From Chitinophaga sp. Ak27 (GTDB lineage: Bacteria > Bacteroidota > Bacteroidia > Chitinophagales > Chitinophagaceae): DNA of 64,000 bases. Positions 8,603-17,697 of the stretch are shown piece after piece (the stretch's first letter is position 1; every line of letters starts with the position of its first letter). The position numbers were made by a program, and so were the translations under genes. The stretch is from positions 186,001-250,000 of the forward strand of contig NZ_JABAOB010000011.1 of the NCBI RefSeq assembly GCF_012726295.1, written 5' to 3'. The notes beneath the pieces were generated by a model, which saw only the letters and a list, made by a program, of their open reading frames with translations, made no database searches and had not been told where the DNA came from.

Positions 8603-11600
8603 TCAGAAGCCAATGTTGAGAGAAAAGTTATAAGACGCAGAAGGCGGCAGTCGCAGGTTGGCGATAGACGGTGGAAAATCAGGGTCTATACCATCTCCGT
8701 TTTTTGTCCACAGCAACGCCAGGTTGCGGGCTGCGCCGGTCAGTGAAATATTCTTCACCGGAAGACGTTGGTACCACGTTACCGGTACTTCATAGGTGAG
8801 CGAAACTTCCCGCAGGCGGATATGATCTCCTGGCAAGACATTGATATCGGAGTTAACATAACGTATCAATCCTGCTCCGCTGTTGCCTGAAAGTCCGGGT
8901 ACATTGGTGAATGCTTCGTCGCCAGGTTTGCGCCAGCGCTGGTCTATCAGTTTATTCATCTCATAATTAGACAGCCCATACCTGCCGGGATAATTGGAAG
9001 GAACTGAGCGTTGGAATACGTAGCCCAGTTTATAGGTGAGCATCACAAACAGCGACAATCCTTTATAGCGGAGTGTTTGACTCAGGCTGCCGAAGTAAGG
9101 AGGATTCACATGGCCTGCATTTTTCAGGTCATTGATATTTCTTACCTGCTGGTAGATATTCAGGGTATCCCCCTTACCTCTTTTGATGAGTGGGCTGCCG
9201 TTTTTATCAAGTCCTGCATAACGGAACACCATCAGGTAGTCGGTGGAATATCCTTCCAGAGGCCCTCCTATGCCCGCGCTCTGCAGCAGGTAGTTGGTAA
9301 TGTTGTAGCGGGCATCCGTTACCTTGTTGGTATTATAAGAGAATACAAAATTGGCGGACCATTCGATATCTTTTTTCCTGATCATCTTTCCGCCAATCGC
9401 TATATCTATCCCTTTACCGTCGAGCGTGGCGGTATTCCGGGTCAGGTTATCAAATCCGAGTGTATTATCGATCGGGAACGTAGCGAAGAGGTCTTTGCCT
9501 TTCTTATAGTAGACTTCGATGCTACCATTGAGCCGATAGTCGAACAGGCTATAGTCGATGCCCAGGTTATAAATACCGGTTTGCTCCCAGCGCAGGGCGG
9601 GATTGGCGGGCGAGAAGACATAGGCATAAGGATCATACGGCGCTTTATAATCTGTGGCAAGCGATAACTGATCATAAGGCAGGGCCGACATACTGATATT
9701 ACCATTGATACCATAGGTAGCCCGCAAGGAAAGGCTGCTCAACCAGGATACAGGCTGCAGGAAGTTTTCTTTGCTGATGGCCCAGGAAGCACCCGCCGAC
9801 CAGAAAGGTTTTGCGCGATATTTTCTATCTAAGCCGAAGTTGTTGTAGTCGTCGTAACGCGCGCTTCCCGATAAGGTATACTTACCGTTATAGGTATACG
9901 AAAAATTACCAAAGTAAGAAAGGTAACGCTTACGCCTGTTGGAGTAGCTGTTATTATAGGATAAATTGCTGTAATAACCATCCACAGATAAATAAGGCGT
10001 AACATAATCTACCGGCTTGCTGTATTGATTTTGCTCATTATATCCGTACAGTGTGTTAATCCCGGTAATATCGATAGTTTGTCTGACCTCACTACCGGCG
10101 AGGGCATTTACCTGGTGTTTGCCTGCAAAGTTTTGATCAAAATTAAGCTGGCCGCGAAGACTATAATTATTCTTTGCAAATTCGTTTTGGTTCATAATAG
10201 CTCCTAACGGTATCCCATATACGAGTTTACCATTAGAAATGGAAGTGGCCGTATTGATGAGATTGCGGGTATAGTAGCTGCTATCGCTGTTAAAAACGCC
10301 GACTTTACTACTGGCCCTCTCCACCATGTACTGTGCACTGAATGAAAGACCTTTATAGATGGGCACATTTAATCCCAGGTTGGCGGCATAGTTGCTTTCA
10401 TTGGTGGTATTATCATTCATCTCCATTTCGTTGATGTAATTGATGCGCCATGGAAGATATCCCTGTGCTTCCAGGCTGCTGAGCCGCCTGGCATAATAAG
10501 CCCGGGAGAAGTCGACGCCATGCCCATTGGCATCCGCAATCTGATCATAGGGCATGAGTGGCGAATAAGAGCGGGCATATACGCCGATGCCGGTGTTACC
10601 GGTTTTATAGTGGAACCAGCTGCCGCGGAGATTGGCTGACAAGGTGATATTCTTGTATACTTTGAACTCCTGGTTAACGCTCAGCGTCATTCTTTCACCG
10701 GAGGTCAGTTTGGTACTGGTATTTTCCTTGTCATAGGCGCCGGAAACGAAGTAGGTGTACCTATCGCCCCCGCCGCTGATATTGAGGTCATAGTGTTGGG
10801 TAGATGCTGGTTGCAGCAGGTATTTGCTTACCTGGCTACGGGAATCGCGCCCCTTCAACACGGCGAAGGCCGAATCTTCCTGGGCCTGGGTCACCTCTCC
10901 TCTTTTGAGGCGGAACATCCAGTCTACCGCCTCACTAATAGGACGCTGGCTACTGGCGGGCAGACTGGAGGGATCCGTGATGAATCTTTTATTGACCAGC
11001 TCCTGCTCATAGTCAATCATTTGAGCAGCATCCATAAATGGAAGGCTGTTGAGCCGGGGTTTGCCATTGAAGCCTGCGCCGGCGGTAAAGGAAATCCGGG
11101 GAGCGCTTCCTGATTTTCCTTTTTTTGTGGTGATGACGATCACGCCAGCAGAGGCGCGGGCGCCCCATATGGAGGCCGCAGCCGCATCTTTCAGGAAGGT
11201 CACCTGTTCTACGTCGGCAGGATTGATGGTGCGCATGTCCATTTCGGAGGGGAAACCATCTATTACCAACAGGGGCTTCTTATTGGTATTATTATCAAGT
11301 GTGCTGGTACCCCTGATAGCAACACTGTAGCTACCGTTGCCCTGTACATCCCCGGTAAGGTTGGAGTATACGAAGCTGTTGTCTGATTCTGTGAGATTGA
11401 GTTGTACACCCGGCACTTGTCCTTCGAGCCGGGCAATCAGGTTAGGCACAGGAATCTTTTCCAGTTGTTTGGCGGTTACCACGCCAAAAGAGCCCGTAGC
11501 GCGTTCTTTTGGCAGTTTAGCATAACCGGTGGATACCACTTCCACCTGTTTCAGGTTGCCTACTCTCTCTTTCAATACTACTTTGTATTCGTTCTGCGCT

Positions 11601-12142
11601 CCTACGGCGATATTAACATGTTCATAGCCTACGCTGGAAAAAGAAATGAGGTTGGTACCGGCAGGCAATTTCAGGAAGAACTCCCCATTATCGTTGGTAG
11701 ATATATTCCGGTTGCCGGCGATGATGGTGGCGGCGGGGATACCCACGCCATCGGCCGTGGTGACACGTCCGGAGATAGTCCGTTGTGTCGCCACGGCCGA
11801 TGGTTCTTCCAGTTTCACCGGGGTATCGTTTTGCTTTCTGCGGATCAGTACATTTTGTCCGCGGATCACAAAGCCCAGTGTAGTACTGTCCAGCAGGCGG
11901 CGCAGGGCTTCCTTTAAGGGAAGGTTATTGCAATCCATGCTGATAGCGGGCAATCCTTCCAAGTCGCGGGCTTGGTAGCCAAAAATCATCCCTGTTTGTT
12001 GTTGCATCTGCCTGAAAATTTCTTTCAGTGATACCTGTCTGCTGTGAATAGTTACTTTGGCGTCTGCCTCCTGGGCATAGGCTTGTGAAACCTGCAGGCA
12101 TAGCACTGCCAGCAGCACCATAACAAATTTTCTTGTCATCAT
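8603..12142 (-). CDS. SusC/RagA-family TonB-dependent transporter with STN signalling domain
   Basis: 1179 residues: signal peptide (to about 24, AYAQE), an STN (secretin/TonB N-terminal) domain at about 30-95, a carboxypeptidase-regulatory-like domain at about 122-200, a TonB plug at about 215-340 with the family-typical KKGKSG segment, and an outer-membrane beta-barrel ending in Phe. The STN domain is the part that talks to a FecR-type anti-sigma factor across the periplasm. The fecR gene ends 30 bases upstream, so this transporter very probably both imports a ligand and signals its presence to the neighbouring sigma factor. Confidence 0.93.
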   Translation of the reverse strand: MMTRKFVMVLLAVLCLQVSQAYAQEADAKVTIHSRQVSLKEIFRQMQQQTGMIFGYQARDLEGLPAISMDCNNLPLKEALRRLLDSTTLGFVIRGQNVLIRRKQNDTPVKLEEPSAVATQRTISGRVTTADGVGIPAATIIAGNRNISTNDNGEFFLKLPAGTNLISFSSVGYEHVNIAVGAQNEYKVVLKERVGNLKQVEVVSTGYAKLPKERATGSFGVVTAKQLEKIPVPNLIARLEGQVPGVQLNLTESDNSFVYSNLTGDVQGNGSYSVAIRGTSTLDNNTNKKPLLVIDGFPSEMDMRTINPADVEQVTFLKDAAAASIWGARASAGVIVITTKKGKSGSAPRISFTAGAGFNGKPRLNSLPFMDAAQMIDYEQELVNKRFITDPSSLPASSQRPISEAVDWMFRLKRGEVTQAQEDSAFAVLKGRDSRSQVSKYLLQPASTQHYDLNISGGGDRYTYFVSGAYDKENTSTKLTSGERMTLSVNQEFKVYKNITLSANLRGSWFHYKTGNTGIGVYARSYSPLMPYDQIADANGHGVDFSRAYYARRLSSLEAQGYLPWRINYINEMEMNDNTTNESNYAANLGLNVPIYKGLSFSAQYMVERASSKVGVFNSDSSYYTRNLINTATSISNGKLVYGIPLGAIMNQNEFAKNNYSLRGQLNFDQNFAGKHQVNALAGSEVRQTIDITGINTLYGYNEQNQYSKPVDYVTPYLSVDGYYSNLSYNNSYSNRRKRYLSYFGNFSYTYNGKYTLSGSARYDDYNNFGLDRKYRAKPFWSAGASWAISKENFLQPVSWLSSLSLRATYGINGNISMSALPYDQLSLATDYKAPYDPYAYVFSPANPALRWEQTGIYNLGIDYSLFDYRLNGSIEVYYKKGKDLFATFPIDNTLGFDNLTRNTATLDGKGIDIAIGGKMIRKKDIEWSANFVFSYNTNKVTDARYNITNYLLQSAGIGGPLEGYSTDYLMVFRYAGLDKNGSPLIKRGKGDTLNIYQQVRNINDLKNAGHVNPPYFGSLSQTLRYKGLSLFVMLTYKLGYVFQRSVPSNYPGRYGLSNYEMNKLIDQRWRKPGDEAFTNVPGLSGNSGAGLIRYVNSDINVLPGDHIRLREVSLTYEVPVTWYQRLPVKNISLTGAARNLALLWTKNGDGIDPDFPPSIANLRLPPSASYNFSLNIGF

Positions 12143-12172
12143 GTACTTTAATTGGTTGATTTAAATGCGTAG

Positions 12173-13201
12173 CTAATAAACTACATAACCATCTTTGGTT
12201 TTATCGAACCTGGCATCTGCCAGTTCACACAAAATCCGGAGGGCACTCTCAACAGATGTCTGTTTTTTAAATCCGATCGTCAATACCAGGTTGGAGAGCG
12301 ATGGGTTGTTTAATTGTATGTTGATACCGTAAAAGATCTGCAGATCTTTTATAATATCCGCCATGGATTCATCGACGAGATTGATATCTCCCCGCTGCCA
12401 GCTGTCGACCAGCACTGGCGTAACCTGGCGTTCTTCTATTTTATTATTGCTGGTGGTCCATCTCATTTCCTGACCATTCTCCAGTACAGAGAGGGCTTTG
12501 GTATCTTTGGTAACTTTTACTTTACCGGTTACCACGGAAACGATCAACTGTTTACGTCCCGGATAAGCCTTAATATTGAATGCAGTGCCCAGTACCACAG
12601 TGGTGATGCCTGCCGGGGTATGGATAATAAAAGGCCAGCTGGCGGCATGTTGTACATCAAAATAAGCTTCCCCTTCGAGGTATATTTCTCTTCTATCTTT
12701 ACTGAAAGTATCAGGAAAACGCAATATAGTGGCCCCGTTTACCAGGATCCGGGTACTGTCGGCCAGCACAATCAGTTTCTGCTCTTTGTTACCCGTGCGG
12801 ATGGTGGTGGTGGAAGTCAGCACGTTGGCCGGCTCCATACCAGCAACGTTACCGGTATTGAGGGCAGGCTTGCCGGGCGCGCGAAGGAAGTAAGCGGCGC
12901 CGGCTATCACCAGTAGCAATAGGCTGGCTGCAATAGCCCATCCACGGTACCAGCGCGGTTGCACTGGTGACAATGCTGTGCCGGGCAAATCGCCCGGCAA
13001 ATTGATATCGCCATACCGGCTTACAAAAGCTGATGACGGCACTTCGCCACGGATACGGGCATAATGCTCGTCCATCAACGCGATCAGTGGTTCATCGGCA
13101 TCGCTCGAACGTATATAATCAAACAGCTCATTACGCTGCGCTTCCGTAATATTACCGGAGACATATAAGTCGATCAGGTATTTAAAATATGCTCTTTCCA
13201 A
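12173..13201 (-). CDS. FecR-family anti-sigma factor
   Basis: 342 residues with the usual order: a cytoplasmic N-terminal helical region that would bind the sigma factor (1-60), one transmembrane helix (about 87-106, AASLLLLVIAGAAYFL), a periplasmic FecR beta domain (about 134-240) and a C-terminal DUF4974/STN-like domain (about 265-340) that contacts the transporter. The cognate sigma gene lies 90 bases upstream, and that gap contains a GGACCA-N14-CGTC promoter-like site. It should hold the sigma factor inactive until the STN domain of the adjacent SusC reports ligand. Confidence 0.92.
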   Translation of the reverse strand: MERAYFKYLIDLYVSGNITEAQRNELFDYIRSSDADEPLIALMDEHYARIRGEVPSSAFVSRYGDINLPGDLPGTALSPVQPRWYRGWAIAASLLLLVIAGAAYFLRAPGKPALNTGNVAGMEPANVLTSTTTIRTGNKEQKLIVLADSTRILVNGATILRFPDTFSKDRREIYLEGEAYFDVQHAASWPFIIHTPAGITTVVLGTAFNIKAYPGRKQLIVSVVTGKVKVTKDTKALSVLENGQEMRWTTSNNKIEERQVTPVLVDSWQRGDINLVDESMADIIKDLQIFYGINIQLNNPSLSNLVLTIGFKKQTSVESALRILCELADARFDKTKDGYVVY

Positions 13202-13247
13202 TGGTGTATATCGTTTTAGCTGGCGGAAGGCCTGGCCGTATTTATAA

Positions 13248-13271
13248 GACGAATTGTAAAAAGGCTGGTCC
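13248..13271 (-). promoter_or_regulatory. Candidate ECF sigma-dependent promoter for fecR
   Basis: Read on the minus strand: GGACCA (13271-13266), 14 bases, then CGTC (13251-13248). The same two boxes at identical spacing recur upstream of the sigma gene, and both copies share the extended core CAATAGGACCA. ECF promoters commonly pair a GGAAC-like -35 with a CGTC-like -10, so a role as promoter is plausible. The predicted RNA start would be about 40 bases before the fecR ATG. Confidence 0.55.
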
Positions 13272-13291
13272 TATTGTGATGGAAATTTTTT

Positions 13292-13843
13292 TTAGAAAAA
13301 CCGGAGATGGTTGCTGACAAATTTGCGTAAGGTGGAAAGTGCGGCCGTCAGTTGATTTTTTACCGTGTGTGGCGACAGCTGTAGTTCCCTGGCAATCTCG
13401 TCGCGGCTCATACCGCTGATTTGGCTCAGCTGGTAAATGATGCGGCGTTGGGGAGGCAGGTGGCTGATGGCTTCTGCCAGGGCCAGTTCAAACTCTTTTA
13501 CTTCCACGAGTTCCATTGTTTTATTTTCCTGCCATTGATGATGGCGGAAATACTCTTCCCGTAATTTACGGTCGTTGGCCAGTTTGCGTAATACGTCGAT
13601 CACTTTATTGCGCACCATCAAGTAGAGATATTGTTCGATGTTGACAATCCCTTCCAGGTCATCTTTCTTTATCCATAACTTGATAAATACCTCCTGGATA
13701 ATATCACGGGCCAGCAACTCTGACTGTACCATATTACAGGCAAATACATACAAACGATGTTCGTATTGCCGGAATAATAAGGAAAACTGTTCCTGCTGTT
13801 TCCGTGCGCTATTACTGATTTTTTCTTCCTGGTACTCCCCCAT
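13292..13843 (-). CDS. ECF-family RNA polymerase sigma factor
   Basis: 183 residues with sigma region 2 (YVFACNMVQSELLARDII, then QEVFIKLW) and region 4 with its helix-turn-helix (LPPQRRIIYQLSQISGMS, then RDEIARELQLSPHTVKNQL), and no region 3, as in ECF sigma factors. It is first in the order sigma, fecR, susC, susD, thioredoxin, hydrolase. It probably switches on this operon when its FecR partner is relieved. Its own upstream region and the sigma-fecR gap carry the same promoter-like motif, so autoregulation is likely. Confidence 0.92.
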   Translation of the reverse strand: MGEYQEEKISNSARKQQEQFSLLFRQYEHRLYVFACNMVQSELLARDIIQEVFIKLWIKKDDLEGIVNIEQYLYLMVRNKVIDVLRKLANDRKLREEYFRHHQWQENKTMELVEVKEFELALAEAISHLPPQRRIIYQLSQISGMSRDEIARELQLSPHTVKNQLTAALSTLRKFVSNHLRFF

Positions 13844-13966
13844 ATACTAACCCTGAATAGTGGGCCCGGCTGTGGCCACAATAATATATAAACAATTGAT
13901 ATAAAAATACTTACAACAATTCCCTGACCAAAAGGCCACTGCATTAACGGTTGATCTATGTTATAT

Positions 13967-13990
13967 GACGATTCAAAAAAGGGTTGGTCC
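13967..13990 (-). promoter_or_regulatory. Candidate ECF sigma-dependent promoter for the sigma gene
   Basis: Read on the minus strand: GGACCA (13990-13985), 14 bases, CGTC (13970-13967), the second copy of the motif found before fecR. The predicted leader to the sigma ATG is about 115-120 bases. It sits in the 363-base divergent gap 13844-14206. The rest of that gap is AT-rich and shows no further gene or clear promoter for the plus-strand receptor. Confidence 0.55.
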
Positions 13991-14206
13991 TATTGGCGGA
14001 GCAATTTTTTTCCAGGTAGTACAAATTGCCGGTGGCTGGCATGACTCTCCAAATATATAAAAATAAGTGTCAAGTCAACATGAAATTATTGATCACCGGG
14101 AGATCCCGATGTTTTTCCGCATTGCGTAAAACAAATTCCGTATCGGATTATTCCCGGCAGGATAAGCATCCGAATTTTGCGCCAGCAAATTATTAAGCAT
14201 AGGATT

Positions 14207-16639
14207 ATGGATACATTATTGACAGGAAAATTTTTCAGCCGTGCCTTCTGGTATGGATTGCTTATCAACCTCCTCTTTTGCGGAGCGGGCTTTGCCTCCG
14301 ACATTGACAACGGCGGCCACATAAAAGGATTGGTTACTACCTCAGACAACAAACCGGCGCCCGGCGTAGTGGTGGTATTAAAAGGCAGTAAGAAGACGAC
14401 AATTACAGACGACGACGGCGCCTACCTGTTACGTAACATTACGCCAGGTCAGTATACCATACAGGTTTCGCTCACGGGCTATGAAACCAGCAGCCAATCG
14501 GTGACCGTAGAAAAAGATAAAACCATTACCATTAATCTCCGCCTGAATATATCCGAAAAGAATTTAAATGAAGTAGAGATTACCGGTACTCGTAATAAAT
14601 ATACGAAAAGCAATAGCGACTATGTGGCGAAGCTGCCGCTTAAGAATATAGAAAACCCGCAGGTATACAGCGTTATTTCGGCCGACCTGCTGAAAGACCA
14701 GGTGGTGAGCAGTTTCGATGATGCCTTGAACAATGCGCCGGGGCTGAGCAAACTTTGGTCGTCTACCGGTCGCGAAGGTGATGGCGCGGGCTACTATTCC
14801 CTTCGCGGGTTTGCCGTACAGCCTACGCTGGTAAATGGTTTACCTGGTTTAACCAACGGCGGTCTGGATGTAGTCAACATTGACCGGATCGAAGTGGTAA
14901 AAGGCCCGTCGGGCACGCTGTTTGGCAGCTCCGTTATTTCCTACGGCGGTTTGATCAACACCATTACCAAAAAGCCATACGATCATTTTGGGGGAGAGAT
15001 CAGTTACACCGGTGGCAGCTATGGCCTGAACCGCTTAACGATGGATATCAACACCCCGTTGGATAAAGATAAAAAAGTATTGCTGCGTGTTACTGGCGCT
15101 TACCATGATGAAAACAGTTTCCAGGATGCAGGATTTGCAAAAAGACGTTTTATTGCGCCCTCGCTCACCTATAAAGTAAATGACCGACTGACACTGATGC
15201 TGAATACAGAATTCCTTTTGGCCGAAAGCACCAATCCCACTATGTTATTCTTTGACCGCGGATCATCGCTGTTTGCCACGAACCTGGCCGCGCTGGGATA
15301 TGATTACCGGCGATCTTATACCAGCAATAACCTGAGCATTAAAACACCCACCTCCAGTGTACAGGCACAGGCCATATATAAACTTTCCAATGCGTGGACT
15401 TCCCAGACGATTGTGTCGAGAGGAACGGCCAAATCTGAAGGATATTATTCTTACCTGTATGAAGGGTCTGCCAACACACCCGGGTTCCCGAACATATCCC
15501 CTACTTTTGCCCGGTATATCAGTTACCAGAACGGTAGTACCAATACCACGGATATCCAGCAAAATTTCATTGGTGATTTCAAGATGGGTCAGTTTCGAAA
15601 CCGAATGGTAGCCGGACTGGATTATTTCAGTCGCGGTTCCGTGAGCAGCGCCACCGGTTACGCCATGAATGGCATCATCAATATGGCCGGCGCTGACAAT
15701 GGGATCCTTTCCAAACAGCATACGGATTCGCTGCTCAATGCATTACCACTGCAAAATGCCAACCTGAAACAGGATGTATACAGTGCATATGTATCGGACG
15801 TATTTAACTTCCTACCTAACTTATCAGCGATGGTGAGTCTGCGTGTGGATCATTTCACTAACGGGGGACTGACACTCAATAAAAACGACAAATACCAGCA
15901 AACCACCGTATCGCCTAAGTTTGGCCTTGTATATCAACCTATTCCAAATACCCTGTCTGTTTTCGCCAACTATATGAATGGCTTCTCCAATGCCAACAGT
16001 GCACCTAAGCAGCAGGGCGACAACAGCATCAAAACCTTCAAACCTGAACAGGCAAACCAGCTGGAAGCGGGCATGAAAGCCAGCCTGCTGGGAGGTATGA
16101 TCACCGGTTCCGTGAGCTACTACGATATCAAGGTAAAAAATATCATCATGGAAATTCCTAATCAGCCACGGTATTACAACCAGGGCGGGGAAAAATATAG
16201 TCGTGGTATCGAAGCCGAGATCACTGCCAACCCGGTTGCCGGGCTAAACGTCATTGCCGGTTATAGCTATAACGACAGTAAGATCACCAAAACAGACGCC
16301 GCTGACTATATGAACAGGCGCCCGGAAGAAGCAGGTCCTCAAAACCTGGCTAACCTATGGGTGACCTACAAATTCCAGCAGGGCGCTGTTAAAGGGTTCG
16401 GTATTGGCTTTGGCGGCAACTATGCCGGCGAAAATATTATCCTGAACCGCGCTGCCACCGGTATTTTCACCTTGCCCGCCTATACCGTGCTGAATGGTTC
16501 CCTGTTTTACAATACCAATAAATTTGGCGTAGCGTTTAAACTGGATAATCTCACTAACCAGATCTATTATAAAGGCTGGAGCACCCTGGAGCCGCAGATG
16601 CCCAGGCGCTTTTCCGGTAACGTAACCTATAAATTCTAA
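14207..16639 (+). CDS. TonB-dependent siderophore-type receptor
   Basis: 810 residues: signal peptide (to about residue 30, GFASD), a carboxypeptidase-regulatory-like domain (about 38-115), a plug domain (about 145-260) with VYSVISADLLKDQ and the RIEVVKGPSGTLFGS segment typical of siderophore receptors, and a barrel ending in Phe. It has no STN domain and no sigma/FecR partner on its strand, unlike the SusC proteins here. It is therefore a simple importer, probably of ferric siderophore or a similar chelate, energised by TonB. The frame is open from a TTG at 14177, but the ATG at 14207 is preferred because it starts directly before the signal peptide. Confidence 0.88.
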   Translation: MDTLLTGKFFSRAFWYGLLINLLFCGAGFASDIDNGGHIKGLVTTSDNKPAPGVVVVLKGSKKTTITDDDGAYLLRNITPGQYTIQVSLTGYETSSQSVTVEKDKTITINLRLNISEKNLNEVEITGTRNKYTKSNSDYVAKLPLKNIENPQVYSVISADLLKDQVVSSFDDALNNAPGLSKLWSSTGREGDGAGYYSLRGFAVQPTLVNGLPGLTNGGLDVVNIDRIEVVKGPSGTLFGSSVISYGGLINTITKKPYDHFGGEISYTGGSYGLNRLTMDINTPLDKDKKVLLRVTGAYHDENSFQDAGFAKRRFIAPSLTYKVNDRLTLMLNTEFLLAESTNPTMLFFDRGSSLFATNLAALGYDYRRSYTSNNLSIKTPTSSVQAQAIYKLSNAWTSQTIVSRGTAKSEGYYSYLYEGSANTPGFPNISPTFARYISYQNGSTNTTDIQQNFIGDFKMGQFRNRMVAGLDYFSRGSVSSATGYAMNGIINMAGADNGILSKQHTDSLLNALPLQNANLKQDVYSAYVSDVFNFLPNLSAMVSLRVDHFTNGGLTLNKNDKYQQTTVSPKFGLVYQPIPNTLSVFANYMNGFSNANSAPKQQGDNSIKTFKPEQANQLEAGMKASLLGGMITGSVSYYDIKVKNIIMEIPNQPRYYNQGGEKYSRGIEAEITANPVAGLNVIAGYSYNDSKITKTDAADYMNRRPEEAGPQNLANLWVTYKFQQGAVKGFGIGFGGNYAGENIILNRAATGIFTLPAYTVLNGSLFYNTNKFGVAFKLDNLTNQIYYKGWSTLEPQMPRRFSGNVTYKF

Positions 16640-16662
16640 GGCTATTCTCATCTGTATAACCG

Positions 16663-16698
16663 ACAGGCACCTCTCTGCTGAGGCGCCTGTTTTTTTTG
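16663..16698 (+). terminator. Rho-independent terminator
   Basis: ACAGGCACCTC (16663-16673) pairs with GAGGCGCCTGT (16680-16690) with one mismatch across a 6-base loop, followed by T8. It lies 23 bases after the receptor stop codon. Confidence 0.85.
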
Positions 16699-16764
16699 TG
16701 CCTTGTCCTTTTCTGACGCATGAATGTCCTTGGGTAGTTGCTGGTGCCGCAATACCTTTGTAGC

Positions 16765-17682
16765 ATGACGAAGAAAAAAGTTGTATTCATTTTGTTACCA
16801 CAGGTAGAATTGCTGGACCTGGCAGGGCCGGCGCAGGTATTTATTGAGGCCAGGCACCAGGGGCTGGCCGCCGATGTAATATTTTGCGGGTTTCATCAGC
16901 CGGTCAGCAGCGCCGCAGGTTTGATCCTGGCGCCGGCGTTGCATTACAGCGATTTGATCCTGGATACCGATGATATCATTTTTCTGCCGGGCATACATGC
17001 CGAAACACTTTCCCGGGAACCAGCTGCCGAAAAGGCTTTCCTGGAATGGCTCCGTAGCCAGGTACAAAAAGGCGTGTTGATTTGCAGCGTTTGTAATGCC
17101 GCCTTTGTATTAGCCGAAGCGGGACTGTTGGATCAGCGGGAGTGCACTACCCACTGGAGGTCTGTAAAAATGTTGCAGCAGCTGTATCCTGCCACCAAAG
17201 TACTAACAGATGTACTGTTTGTAAAAAGTGAGCGAATTTATACCAGTGCCGGTGTCAGTTCGGGCATAGACCTGGCGCTGTTTGTACTCGAGGAATGGAA
17301 GGGAGCTTTGTTTGCCCACCATGTAGCCAGGGGGCTGGTGGTATATCACCGGCGCAATGCTGATCATTCCCAGCAAAGTATTTACCTCGCTTACCGCAAT
17401 CATATACGGGCGGAAATACACCGGGTACAGGATTATATGATTGAACACCTGCATACCGATTGTGACCTGGATACGCTGGCGGATATTGCGGTGATGAGTC
17501 CCCGTAACCTGGCCCGGGTGTTTAAGACACAAACCGGCATCACCGTTCACCAATACCTTACTGCACTCAGAATAGAAAAAGCCCATACGCTGCGTAAAAA
17601 TCCGGCGCATACCATGGCTTATATTGCCAGCCAGTGCGGTTTCCGGTCGGCCCGTCAATTACAGCGGATACTTCTTTCTTAA
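16765..17682 (+). CDS. GlxA-like transcription regulator (DJ-1/PfpI domain plus AraC DNA-binding domain)
   Basis: 305 residues. The N-terminal 190 form a DJ-1/PfpI fold (KVVFILLPQVELLDLAGPAQ) with the nucleophile-elbow cysteine in ICSVCNAAF (Cys110). Residues about 205-305 are an AraC-type double helix-turn-helix (LDTLADIAVMSPRNLARVFK, then AYIASQCGFRSARQLQ). The family (GlxA, FtrA, ArgR-like activators) senses a metabolite in the PfpI pocket and activates nearby genes. The start ATG at 16765 is chosen over an in-frame TTG at 16738. The next gene begins 15 bases after its stop and encodes another PfpI protein, so that gene is the obvious target or partner. Confidence 0.85.
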   Translation: MTKKKVVFILLPQVELLDLAGPAQVFIEARHQGLAADVIFCGFHQPVSSAAGLILAPALHYSDLILDTDDIIFLPGIHAETLSREPAAEKAFLEWLRSQVQKGVLICSVCNAAFVLAEAGLLDQRECTTHWRSVKMLQQLYPATKVLTDVLFVKSERIYTSAGVSSGIDLALFVLEEWKGALFAHHVARGLVVYHRRNADHSQQSIYLAYRNHIRAEIHRVQDYMIEHLHTDCDLDTLADIAVMSPRNLARVFKTQTGITVHQYLTALRIEKAHTLRKNPAHTMAYIASQCGFRSARQLQRILLS

Positions 17683-17697
17683 AACAACATCCAATAT

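Noticed and set aside
14177..14206. Upstream TTG start extending the siderophore-receptor gene
   Set aside because: The added residues precede a normal signal peptide that begins at the ATG at 14207.
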